Below, piece after piece: positions 14,225-21,767 of a DNA stretch of 24,970 nt. Position 1 is the first letter of the stretch. Every line of letters starts with the position of its first letter. Below the pieces are notes generated by a model. It was not told the DNA's origin. It ran no database searches and saw only the letters and a list, made by a program, of their open reading frames with translations. The translations under genes were made by a program, and so were the position numbers. The stretch is from JBKCHH01 sp046302855 (GTDB lineage: Bacteria; Pseudomonadota; Alphaproteobacteria; Rickettsiales; UBA8987): NCBI GenBank assembly GCA_046302855.1, contig JBKCHH010000073.1:1-24970 (forward strand), written 5' to 3'.

Positions 14225-16051
14225 TTGAATAGAAATTATAGAAAATTTGTAATTCCATTGGCTGTTGTTGCTAGTTTATTGCTTGGATTTTTAATATTCA
14301 AACAAATAAACTTTTTTAGTGCCATTACTCAAAAAGATGCTCCTGAAAATTCTATATCGGCGGAATATTTAAAGGGCATGATAGCTAAGGGAGATTTGGA
14401 CTATAAAAACTCTAAAGAATCATTTGAGAGTTTTTTTGAGCTGGAGAAAAATCAAGCCAACCTTTCTAAAGTGCCACTTGTGGTGCAATACAACTTAATG
14501 AAACTTTCCATTTTGGCAGATAATTTACCCAAAGCTCTAATCTATGCCAACTCTTTGTATAAAGAGAAAAAGGAATTTTCTGATGATTTTCTAACCCTAA
14601 TAGTTTTAGCCATTGCTGAACTAGATGAAAAGGGCAAAACAACTATTCAAGATAACAAAACCATTGGTGAAAACGCAAATTATGATTTTTCTTTTAAGCT
14701 AAAGCCCGCCTATAGTGTGTATCTAGAAAAGCTATTTAATTCAAATACTACCAAGGAGGCAAAATTTTCGCAAAACCTAGTTATAAATTTCTATTTTAAA
14801 GAAATAACACCGCTGGTTAAGGCTTGGCTAAATTTAGGCAAGCTGAATAAAGAACAGGCAATTAAGGCAATCGAGCTAGAAAATAATAGCTCGATAAAGC
14901 CTATCGGAGATAAAAACCTGTATAAGTTCCATAGAGCCTTAATTTATCAAATAACAGGGGATGCAAAAAAGGCGGAATCACAGTATCGCCAAATTGATTT
15001 TAAAAACTGCTCAAGCATTTGTGTAAATTCGTTTGTTTCTTTCTTGAATAAAATTGGTAAGGGGCAGGAAGCAAAGTTACTGAGTGAAAACCCAAAGTTT
15101 AAGGAATATTCCTGGAATGCAGATAGGCCAATGTTTGAATATGAGGATAATGGCTTTACGGTAATTCGTTTTGCTCTTTATGATGTAATTTCCAACTACG
15201 CCAATATAGCCTTTGCCTTTGAACATTATGCTGATGCGGAAGTTTTATACCATCTAATGCTTTTAATCTATCCAGAAAGTAGCCTAGCCAATAGCTTTTT
15301 GGGTAGAATCTACTCCCTTATAAACAACCCAGAAAAGGCAATTTTATTCTTTGAAAAAATAAAACCTAATTCTTTGTATGGGCAAGAATCTATTGCAGAA
15401 ATTGCCTATAGCTATGCAAAACTAGGAGATTTTTCTAGGGCAGAAAAACTACTAAAAACCTCATCTGTTAATAATGCTAGCCTAGTTTCCATTTTAAAAA
15501 TTGCTGAGATTTACATGGAGAAAGAAAAATATAACAAGGCTCTAAACCTATTAAATAGAATTATTGAGGAGAAAAAAGAATTCGGCATTAACGATTGGAT
15601 TGTCTTTTATCAAAAAGGCGTAGTGCTAGATAAAATGGGTAAATGGCTAGAGGCAAAAGAAAATCTGCTAAAAGCCTTGAAGTTTTCCCCTGAAGAGCCA
15701 ACCGCATTAAACTACCTAGCTTACAGAATGTTAGAGCTAAATGAAGATGTTGAGCGGGCAGAAAAACTGCTACTAATTGCTTTAAGTAAAAATCCAGAAA
15801 ATCCATATATTATAGATAGTTATGGCTTTGCCCTTTATAAGTTGGGTGATTACGAAAATGCGGTAAAGTTTTTAGAAAAGGCGAATCTTTTAGCCCCGCA
15901 AGAACTTGATATTAGCGAACATCTAGGGGATGCTTACTGGAAGCTAGGCAGGCAAAAAGAAGCCCGATTTGAATGTTTTCGCATTCATCAAATAAGCAAA
16001 GACGCCAAAAAAAGAAGAGAGCTAAAGGATAAAATTAATAATGGGATTTAA
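14225..16051 (+). CDS. membrane-anchored TPR-repeat protein
   Basis: The 608-residue product has an N-terminal membrane segment (about residues 9-27, FVIPLAVVASLLLGFLIF) followed by a long, probably periplasmic, chain of tetratricopeptide repeats. Clear repeats occur near residues 335-370, 395-470 and 475-590, with phrases such as WLEAKENLLKALKFSPEEPTALNYLAYRM, and ENPYIIDSYGFALYKLGDYENAVKFLEKA. This layout resembles alphaproteobacterial outer-membrane assembly or polysaccharide TPR proteins, but the function is open. The start is TTG at 14225. An in-frame TAG lies 12 bases before it, and the next ATG comes after the membrane segment, so TTG is needed to keep the anchor. Its stop codon shares TTAA with the parB stop. 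Confidence 0.88.
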   Translation: MNRNYRKFVIPLAVVASLLLGFLIFKQINFFSAITQKDAPENSISAEYLKGMIAKGDLDYKNSKESFESFFELEKNQANLSKVPLVVQYNLMKLSILADNLPKALIYANSLYKEKKEFSDDFLTLIVLAIAELDEKGKTTIQDNKTIGENANYDFSFKLKPAYSVYLEKLFNSNTTKEAKFSQNLVINFYFKEITPLVKAWLNLGKLNKEQAIKAIELENNSSIKPIGDKNLYKFHRALIYQITGDAKKAESQYRQIDFKNCSSICVNSFVSFLNKIGKGQEAKLLSENPKFKEYSWNADRPMFEYEDNGFTVIRFALYDVISNYANIAFAFEHYADAEVLYHLMLLIYPESSLANSFLGRIYSLINNPEKAILFFEKIKPNSLYGQESIAEIAYSYAKLGDFSRAEKLLKTSSVNNASLVSILKIAEIYMEKEKYNKALNLLNRIIEEKKEFGINDWIVFYQKGVVLDKMGKWLEAKENLLKALKFSPEEPTALNYLAYRMLELNEDVERAEKLLLIALSKNPENPYIIDSYGFALYKLGDYENAVKFLEKANLLAPQELDISEHLGDAYWKLGRQKEARFECFRIHQISKDAKKRRELKDKINNGI

Positions 16052-16908
16052 GCCTCATTAGCCTTTACTTCCACACCCAGCTTTAATATAAGTTTTTGCA
16101 AATCATTGTGATTGTTAAAGGCTATTTTTATTTCACCACTGCCATCCCTGTTTGGTTTGATAGTGGTTTTTAGTCCTAAGGCTCGCTCAAAAACCTTCTC
16201 CGCCTTTTTTACAACTTCAAGTTTTTCTGGCTCTTTATTGCTGGAGGTTCTTACCTTAACCACTTCACTATTTTTAACCAGCTCTTCCGTTTGGCGAACA
16301 TTTAAGCCGTTTTTTATAATTAAATCAGCAATCTTTACCGGGTTAGCAACATTTAGTATCGCTTTCGCATGCCCAAAGGTAATTAAGTTGCTGTTTAGAT
16401 AGGTTTTGATTACTGGTGGTAAATGATTCAAGCGGAGTAGGTTTGCAATTTGGCTTCTAGACTTGCCAATAATTTTAGATAGCTCTTCCTGTGTATAGTG
16501 AAACTCATCCATTAACCTTTGATAAGATTCCGATTCCTCCACCACAGATAAATCTTGCCTTTGCACATTTTCTATAATGGCCAGTTCCAATGCTTTTTTA
16601 TCATCAATATCTACTATTATTGCAGGAATAGAATCAAGCCCTGCAAGCCTTGCCGCCCTGCACCTTCTTTCCCCTGCAACCAGTTCTATATGACCATTTC
16701 TTTTGCGAACTATAATAGGCTGGATAATGCCGTGTTCTCTAATAGATTGGGCTAGTTCGGCCAGTTCTTCCTCTTTAAATATTTTTCTTGGCTGATAGGG
16801 GTTTGGCAAAATCGATTCAATAAATAGCTTTGTTGGCTCTTTACCAGCTACTAAATTTTCCGTTTCTTCTGGAATAAGGGAGGATAAGCCTCTACCAAGT
16901 GCTGCCAT
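16048..16908 (-). CDS. parB: chromosome partitioning protein ParB
   Basis: ParB binds parS sites near the origin, spreads using CTP and works with ParA in chromosome segregation. The 286-residue protein has LGRGLSSLIPEE at the start, ILPNPYQPRKIF (box I) and HIELVAGERRCRAARLAGL (the CTP-binding GERRxRA box, near residues 72-90). Next are the IENVQRQDLSVVEE linker and a helix-turn-helix (TQEELSKIIGKSRSQIANLLRL). A C-terminal dimer domain follows. It starts 3 bases after the parA stop. The usual upstream gidA/gidB genes and a palindromic parS (TGTTTCACGTGAAAC type) were not seen in the window. Confidence 0.96.
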   Translation of the reverse strand: MAALGRGLSSLIPEETENLVAGKEPTKLFIESILPNPYQPRKIFKEEELAELAQSIREHGIIQPIIVRKRNGHIELVAGERRCRAARLAGLDSIPAIIVDIDDKKALELAIIENVQRQDLSVVEESESYQRLMDEFHYTQEELSKIIGKSRSQIANLLRLNHLPPVIKTYLNSNLITFGHAKAILNVANPVKIADLIIKNGLNVRQTEELVKNSEVVKVRTSSNKEPEKLEVVKKAEKVFERALGLKTTIKPNRDGSGEIKIAFNNHNDLQKLILKLGVEVKANEA

Positions 16909-16911
16909 AGT

Positions 16912-17685
16912 TTAAATAAGGTTTTTGTTAACAATTTCTTTCGCCAAGTTAATATATGCCATAGAGCCAGAGCAGTTCATATCATAAATAAGGGCAGGCT
17001 TACCAAAAGATGGGGCTTCAGACATTTTTACATTGCGTGGAATTACCGTATCAAACACCTTATTACCCATATACTGGCGGATGTCATTTTCCACATCAGC
17101 GGTAATGCGGTTTCTTTTATCATACATGGTTAGCACCACCCCCATAATTTCTAAAGTTGGGTTTAGATTTTTCTTCACCTTTTTTATAGTGCTCATTAAA
17201 TATGCCAAGCCCTCAATGGCAAAAAATTCGCACTGCAGGGGGATTAAAACCTCATCGGAACAACAAAGGGCGTTAATAGTTATAAGGCTTAAAGAGGGTG
17301 GCGTATCTATTATTATATAGTCATCCACAATGTTAGATTCCTCAAGCCTTTTTTTAAGCAAAAATTCGCGGTTTTGGTGGCTTGAAAGCTCAACATCAAG
17401 GGCAGAAATATCCACCACAGATGGCACAATAAAAAGGTTTGGCACTAGAGTTTTTTGCCTTGCCTCTTCAAAAGAACAAAGGCTGGCTAGAAATTTATAA
17501 GAGTTTTTTTCACGATTATTTGCCTCAATCCCAAGCCCTGTTGAGGCATTGCCTTGTGAATCTACATCTAAAATAGTGCAGGTTTTACCAATTGCCACTA
17601 GCGATGTGGCAAGGTTAATAGCAGTGGTGGTTTTCCCCACCCCACCCTTTTGATTGGTGACCGTAATTATTTTTGGCTTCTTCAT
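16912..17685 (-). CDS. parA: chromosome partitioning ATPase ParA (Soj type)
   Basis: ParA is the P-loop ATPase that binds DNA non-specifically and moves ParB-parS complexes. The 257-residue size without an N-terminal DNA-binding domain is the chromosomal (Soj) type. The deviant Walker A is KGGVGKTT (residues 13-20) with both lysines; TILDVDSQGNASTGLG and the Walker B DYIIIDTPPSLSLI are present. It forms a two-gene operon with parB. A candidate promoter is seen upstream at 17709-17737. The gene diverges from the yfgM-like gene across about 139 bases. Confidence 0.97.
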   Translation of the reverse strand: MKKPKIITVTNQKGGVGKTTTAINLATSLVAIGKTCTILDVDSQGNASTGLGIEANNREKNSYKFLASLCSFEEARQKTLVPNLFIVPSVVDISALDVELSSHQNREFLLKKRLEESNIVDDYIIIDTPPSLSLITINALCCSDEVLIPLQCEFFAIEGLAYLMSTIKKVKKNLNPTLEIMGVVLTMYDKRNRITADVENDIRQYMGNKVFDTVIPRNVKMSEAPSFGKPALIYDMNCSGSMAYINLAKEIVNKNLI

Positions 17686-17708
17686 TTTTTGATTTTTTTT
17701 GATGATGC

Positions 17709-17737
17709 AATATAGGTTAAATATACTTTCAGGTAAA
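17709..17737 (-). promoter_or_regulatory. candidate sigma-70 promoter for parAB
   Basis: On the minus strand TTTACC (17737-17732) is followed after 17 bases by TATATT (17714-17709), four and five matches to the consensus boxes. It lies about 24 bases before the parA start. The match is reasonable, but the DNA is AT-rich. Confidence 0.35.
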
Positions 17738-17824
17738 CAAAAAACTAGTTGATTTTTTTAAACCAAAATTCCCCTAGATTTTTTGTAAATTTGTCTATAA
17801 AAAGCACTCTCGAAAATATTCTAT

Positions 17825-18505
17825 ATGGATTTAAAATCACTTGAAAAAACAATCGAAAAAGAAGCCAGAGCTGAAAACATTCTTAGATTAATTATAAGCT
17901 ATAAGAATCAAATCTTGCTGGCAATTCTTGGTTTACTAATAATTTCTGCCTTGATAGTTTTTTTGCAACACAGAAAATTGCAAAAGATTGAGCTTTCTTC
18001 CCTAAAATATCTAGAGGCTTATAATAAAATTGAGTTACTTCCCTATAGCCTAAGTAATAAAAAAGATGAGGCACAGCTCAAGCAAATAGCTGAAACTAAG
18101 GCTAATCTTGTTGATTTAACCCAAAATGGTAAGGGGGTTTTTATTTCGCTTAGTTTTTTAGAGCTGGCCAATTTAGCGATAAAGGAAGAAAATTATGAGG
18201 AGGCAATTAAATATTTAGAAACTCTACGCAAAACAGCGGAAGTATCTGCTATAAAAGATTTGGCTGGTTTAAAGCTGGCTTCCCTTTATTTAAAAAGTGA
18301 AAAGCAGGCAGGGGCGAAAAAAATTCTAATCAACCTTGCCAAAAAATCAGAGTTTTTTGCTACTAGTAATGAGCTGCTTGCCTCAATCTACCTAAAAGAG
18401 GGCAATAAAGAAGGGGCAGTTAAATTAATAGAAGAACTAATTGCTAGTGATTATACGCCAAGTGCAACTAAAATTAGGGCGAAAAAAATCCTCTACAGCT
18501 TGTAA
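17825..18505 (+). CDS. YfgM-like membrane TPR protein
   Basis: The 226-residue product has one membrane helix (about residues 29-48, QILLAILGLLIISALIVFLQ) after a short cytoplasmic start, then a periplasmic region with TPR-like helices (LSFLELANLAIKEENYEEAIKYLETL; LAGLKLASLYLKSEKQAGAKKIL; ASIYLKEGNKEGAVKLIEELI). This is the layout of YfgM, an ancillary subunit of the SecYEG translocon linked to periplasmic chaperones. In E. coli yfgM lies directly before bamB, and the same order with a 6-base gap is seen here, which strengthens the call. The symbol is left blank because the proteobacterial family is loosely conserved. Confidence 0.82.
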   Translation: MDLKSLEKTIEKEARAENILRLIISYKNQILLAILGLLIISALIVFLQHRKLQKIELSSLKYLEAYNKIELLPYSLSNKKDEAQLKQIAETKANLVDLTQNGKGVFISLSFLELANLAIKEENYEEAIKYLETLRKTAEVSAIKDLAGLKLASLYLKSEKQAGAKKILINLAKKSEFFATSNELLASIYLKEGNKEGAVKLIEELIASDYTPSATKIRAKKILYSL

Positions 18506-18511
18506 ATTTAT

Positions 18512-19813
18512 ATGAAAAAACTCCTTGTAATTCTTGCTTTTCTAGCTCTTGTTTCTTGCAGTGATGATTCTTGGAATAGTAAAAAGGGTGAGATTAAAAA
18601 AAGCTCTAAAGATGGGCTGGAGCTAGAACTAACTGATTATGACGAAATAAACGCTGATAAAGCCAACCTAACTAAAATTGTAATTCCAGAAGAAAAATTC
18701 TATAAAAATCGTTATAATCAAGAACAATCAGTTAATGCTAATTTTAAACTATCTAGCGAAACAGAGGATATAAAAGCCACTACTTACGCCATTGGAAGGC
18801 AGGGGCAAGATGCCTTTGTGCTAGGTTCTGTGCCAATTATCCGCGGAAACAGTATTTTTTTAATTGATGGCGGTGGCATTCTTTCTTCCAGAAATTTAGA
18901 AAACCCCAGACAGATTTTTTGGGAAGCACCCCTAGCCGATAAAAAAGAAGATTTTATTGGGGCAAAGGTAATTTTTGATTACTCGGTTGTTTATGTAACC
19001 CTAAAAACTGGCAAGGTAATGGCGCTTAGTGCCTCAACGGGGGATGTCTTGTGGGAAAAATCTGGCTTTACCTATATTAACTCTGCCCCAATTATTTTAA
19101 ATGATCTACTAATTATAGCAACGCTTGGTAGCGAAACCATCGCCCTAAACATAAGTAATGGCGAAACTGTATGGAAGCACAAGGGAACGGAAGAAAGCTC
19201 TACTAAGTTCAAATCTGCTGCCCCTGTTGCCTATGGCGATAATATTGTAGCATCTTACTCTTCCGGTGAGGTTTTTTTGCTAGATGGAAAAACAGGCAAA
19301 GAAAAGTGGGTAGCACAATCTTACTCTAATCTAGGAATAGACAAGGTGGCACAAAAAACCACCAGTATTTCTATTACCCCTATTATTGATGATGGGAAAG
19401 TTTATGTATTTGGTGATAATGGCGTAATGCTAAAACTAAATGCACAAAATGGCGAGGTGGTTTTTAGAAAAGATATTGATGTAACCGAAAGGCCAGCCAT
19501 TATTGGCAACCACATCTACGCCATTCACAGGGGTAAGTATCTAGTGGCCTTTGATAAGTTTAGGGGCAAAAATAACTGGGTGTTAAACTTGCCAGATATT
19601 CAAGCCAAGAAAGCATATTTTTCTGGCCCTATAATGGTTGGAAACGAACTGATACTAGTAAATTCTGATGGCGTTTTGCACATAATAGACCCAAAAACGG
19701 GTGATCAGCTAGAAAAAATAATCGTGCCTAAAAAAATATTTCTTCCCCCAGTTTATACTGCCGGCAAGGTCTATCTATTTTCAAACAATGCTGAGTTAGT
19801 GGTGCTAGAGTAG
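18512..19813 (+). CDS. bamB: outer-membrane assembly lipoprotein BamB
   Basis: BamB is the beta-propeller lipoprotein of the BAM complex that inserts outer-membrane proteins. The 433-residue product has a lipoprotein signal (MKKLLVILAFLALVSC). The lipidated cysteine is C16 and Ser is at +2, so sorting to the outer membrane is expected. Repeated PQQ-like blades follow (VMALSASTGDVLWEK; TIALNISNGETVWKH; VFLLDGKTGKEKWVA; VLHIIDPKTGDQLEK), as in YfgL/BamB. It is 6 bases after the yfgM-like gene. bamB is followed by der in several proteobacteria; here the next gene is convergent ftsY. Confidence 0.93.
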   Translation: MKKLLVILAFLALVSCSDDSWNSKKGEIKKSSKDGLELELTDYDEINADKANLTKIVIPEEKFYKNRYNQEQSVNANFKLSSETEDIKATTYAIGRQGQDAFVLGSVPIIRGNSIFLIDGGGILSSRNLENPRQIFWEAPLADKKEDFIGAKVIFDYSVVYVTLKTGKVMALSASTGDVLWEKSGFTYINSAPIILNDLLIIATLGSETIALNISNGETVWKHKGTEESSTKFKSAAPVAYGDNIVASYSSGEVFLLDGKTGKEKWVAQSYSNLGIDKVAQKTTSISITPIIDDGKVYVFGDNGVMLKLNAQNGEVVFRKDIDVTERPAIIGNHIYAIHRGKYLVAFDKFRGKNNWVLNLPDIQAKKAYFSGPIMVGNELILVNSDGVLHIIDPKTGDQLEKIIVPKKIFLPPVYTAGKVYLFSNNAELVVLE

Positions 19814-19836
19814 GATTTAGATAACTTTTTGAAACT

Positions 19837-20751
19837 TTAAATATCAAGCACCCCTTGTAAAAACTCTTTTAAATCAAACTCCTTTAGGTCTTCTTTAGCC
19901 TCACCAAAGGTAAGGTAGAATATAGGCAAAGAGAATTTTTCAATGGCAGAAATTACCGCCCCTGCCTTAGCGGTGCCATCTAGCTTAGTAACAATTAGGC
20001 CAGAAAGGGGAATTAGCTTATTAAACTGCTCAATTTGGCTTAGCATATTCTGCCCATTGGTGCCATCTAACACCAATAGCTTATAGTGAGGAAGGCTTGC
20101 ATCTAGCTTTGCCAACACATTGTTAATTTTTGCCAGTTCCTGCATTAGATTTTGATTATTTTGTAGCCTGCCAGAAGTATCAATTATTAAATAATCATAG
20201 TTTTCATCCACAGCCTGTTTATACGCCTTGTAAGCAATGCTGGCTGGGTCTGAGCCTTCTTTATCAAAAACTATTTTTACTTTTAGTTTATTTGCCCAAG
20301 TTATTAGTTGATCTGTCGCCCCTGCCCTAAAGGTATCGCAAGCAGCTAGAATAACCTTTTTATTCTCGCTAGTTAAAAGATGGGAGAGTTTAGAAATGGT
20401 GGTGGTTTTGCCACTACCATTTACGCCAAATAATAAAATTACGGTTGGGTTTGCCTTATGTTCAACAGTAGCAGTTTTGCCTTTTAATTTTAGAGAGACT
20501 TCTTTTGAAACCTCCTCTAACAAAATTTGCTTAACCTGCTGTTCGGTTAAATTTTTTAGTCTTTTATCCTTTAGATAATTGATTATTTTCTCACTTTGCT
20601 TTACGCCAAAATCAGATACTATTAACAGTTCTTCCAGCCTTTCTAAAAGCTCCGTTTCGTTTTTACTTGAAGAGAAAATATCACTAAAGGCATTAGAAAA
20701 CCTCTCCCCTGTTTTATTTAGCTTAGTCTTTATTGATTTTATAAAATTCAT
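19837..20751 (-). CDS. ftsY: signal recognition particle receptor FtsY
   Basis: FtsY is the GTPase receptor that docks SRP-bound ribosomes to the SecYEG translocon. The 304-residue protein has the N domain (residues 1-95) and the G domain with GVNGSGKT (109-116), DTFRAGATDQL (139-149), DTSGR (191-195; usually DTAGR) and TKLDGTAKAG (255-264). It lacks the long acidic A domain of E. coli FtsY, as is common in alphaproteobacteria. The start is an ATG after AT-rich DNA, with only 37 bases to the divergent fliN. Its neighbourhood with bamB and the YfgM-like gene groups protein-export functions. Confidence 0.97.
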   Translation of the reverse strand: MNFIKSIKTKLNKTGERFSNAFSDIFSSSKNETELLERLEELLIVSDFGVKQSEKIINYLKDKRLKNLTEQQVKQILLEEVSKEVSLKLKGKTATVEHKANPTVILLFGVNGSGKTTTISKLSHLLTSENKKVILAACDTFRAGATDQLITWANKLKVKIVFDKEGSDPASIAYKAYKQAVDENYDYLIIDTSGRLQNNQNLMQELAKINNVLAKLDASLPHYKLLVLDGTNGQNMLSQIEQFNKLIPLSGLIVTKLDGTAKAGAVISAIEKFSLPIFYLTFGEAKEDLKEFDLKEFLQGVLDI

Positions 20752-20788
20752 ATGGTTAAATAGATTTTAAATAGGTAATTATATAAAT

Positions 20789-21115
20789 ATGGCAGAAGCC
20801 CAAAATACACAAGCCAATACACAACCAGATGCAGGTTCCGTGCAATTTACCAATTTTAATCCTGAAAACAAGAAGGATAACATTAAAAACCTGCTTTTGT
20901 TTAAGGATATTAGGGTGGAAGTAAAGGCAACTCTTGGTAGAATTCATATTCCGCTTAAGCAGTATTTAAAACTGGTGCGGGGTTCCATTATAGATTTAGG
21001 AAAAACAGATAACCTGCACATCTACCTTTCTTGCAACGATAAGGGCGTTGCCAAGGGCGATATTTTTGTTCTTGAGAAAAAAATTGGGGTAGAGATTAAG
21101 GGGTTTACGAAGTAG
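20789..21115 (+). CDS. fliN: flagellar motor switch protein FliN
   Basis: FliN forms the lower part of the flagellar C-ring and helps switching and export. The 108-residue product has a flexible acidic and glutamine-rich N-terminus (about 1-35) and a SpoA domain matching FliN closely: DIRVEVKATLGRIHIPLKQYLKLVRGS, then IDLGKTDNLHIYLSCND, then VAKGDIFVLEKKIGVEI. The IPLKQYL and RGSIIDL segments match the family core. It is far from other flagellar genes except the FliO-like gene at 6071-6364. Only 37 bases separate it from ftsY on the other strand. It shows the organism has, or recently had, a flagellum. Confidence 0.93.
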   Translation: MAEAQNTQANTQPDAGSVQFTNFNPENKKDNIKNLLLFKDIRVEVKATLGRIHIPLKQYLKLVRGSIIDLGKTDNLHIYLSCNDKGVAKGDIFVLEKKIGVEIKGFTK

Positions 21116-21124
21116 AATAAGAAT

Positions 21125-21253
21125 TGTCATTGCGAGCGAGCTGAAAAGCGAGCGTGGCAATCCACAAAATGGTTTTTCTTGAAAAAATATTTGAGACCAA
21201 AGCTCGACCTTGCTTGTTTATTGCCGCGTCGCTTAGCTCTGCTCGCAATGACA
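21125..21253 (+). repeat. intergenic palindromic element (TGTCATTGCGAGC type)
   Basis: TGTCATTGCGAGC (21125-21137) and GCTCGCAATGACA (21241-21253) are perfect 13-base inverted copies. The match continues imperfectly inward (GAGCT...AAGCGA...GGCAAT at 21138-21160 against its inverted form at 21219-21240), making arms of about 35 bases around a central 55-base loop. Repeats with the core TGTCATTGCGAG are familiar as dispersed palindromes in Rickettsiales and some other bacteria. The GC content is well above the surroundings. A 63-codon minus-strand frame passes through it but is not considered a gene. Confidence 0.8.
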
Positions 21254-21270
21254 GTTCTGGGATAAATACA

Positions 21271-21309
21271 TAAAAAAAGACCCGCATTTTTTGCAAAATA
21301 ACGGGTCTT
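21271..21309 (-). terminator. Rho-independent terminator of cspA
   Basis: On the minus strand AAGACCCG pairs with CGGGTCTT (stem arms 21302-21309 and 21277-21284), followed directly by a run of seven T. It lies 21 bases after the cspA stop codon. The loop contains a minor TGC/GCA pairing. This is the only convincing intrinsic terminator in the window. Confidence 0.85.
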
Positions 21310-21330
21310 AAAAATTTTAACGGAAGAAAT

Positions 21331-21549
21331 TTACGCTAGTTCTATATTTACTGCGTTAGTTTTGCCTCTGTTTTCAGCTATTTCGAAAGAGATTCTATCA
21401 CCTTCATTTAAGCCTCTAATTCCAGCCTTCTGCAATTCTGAAATATGAATAAAAATATCATTATTTTTATTATCTGGTTTTACGAAACCATAACCTTTTT
21501 GACCATTAAACCATTTTACTGTTCCAACTGATCTTTTACCGTCTGACAT
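21331..21549 (-). CDS. cspA: cold-shock domain RNA chaperone
   Basis: This 72-residue cold-shock protein binds single-stranded RNA and DNA. RNP1 is KGYGFV (residues 18-23) and RNP2 is DIFIHI (31-36), with VKWFNGQ at the start and the usual VNIEL end. A clear AAGGAG lies seven bases before the ATG, unusual for this genome and consistent with strong translation. A strong intrinsic terminator follows. The long upstream leader is typical of cold-shock genes. The symbol marks the family rather than strict orthology. Confidence 0.96.
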   Translation of the reverse strand: MSDGKRSVGTVKWFNGQKGYGFVKPDNKNNDIFIHISELQKAGIRGLNEGDRISFEIAENRGKTNAVNIELA

Positions 21550-21767
21550 AGTTTTTCTCCTTGAGAGTTTTGTTAAAGTTAAACATAAACAACTGCTTTA
21601 AAGTTGCTCCTAATCTTAACTTAAAAATCCTTTAACTTTAAACACTTACAAGAAAAACTGGTAAACAGACTTCTTTTTAGTAATTATTGGGGGAATTTGA
21701 GAGGATGGAGGTGCAACTTTTAAGTAAACAATTGGTTATTATCCACCCTAGTAGCGAATTTATTATT
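21550..21767 (-). promoter_or_regulatory. cspA leader and promoter region
   Basis: The 218 bases between tkt and cspA hold no gene. A weak promoter candidate on the minus strand is TTGACT (21775-21770, inside the last codons of tkt) with TACTAG (21753-21748), 16 bases apart. If used it would give a 5' leader of about 190 bases, in the range of temperature-responsive csp leaders. AAGGAG at 21562-21557 is the ribosome binding site. No defined cold-shock RNA motif could be assigned by eye. Confidence 0.4.

Noticed and set aside
21105..21296. 63-codon open frame on the minus strand
   Set aside because: It lies across the palindromic element and terminator, has no family resemblance, and its codons follow the inverted repeat.
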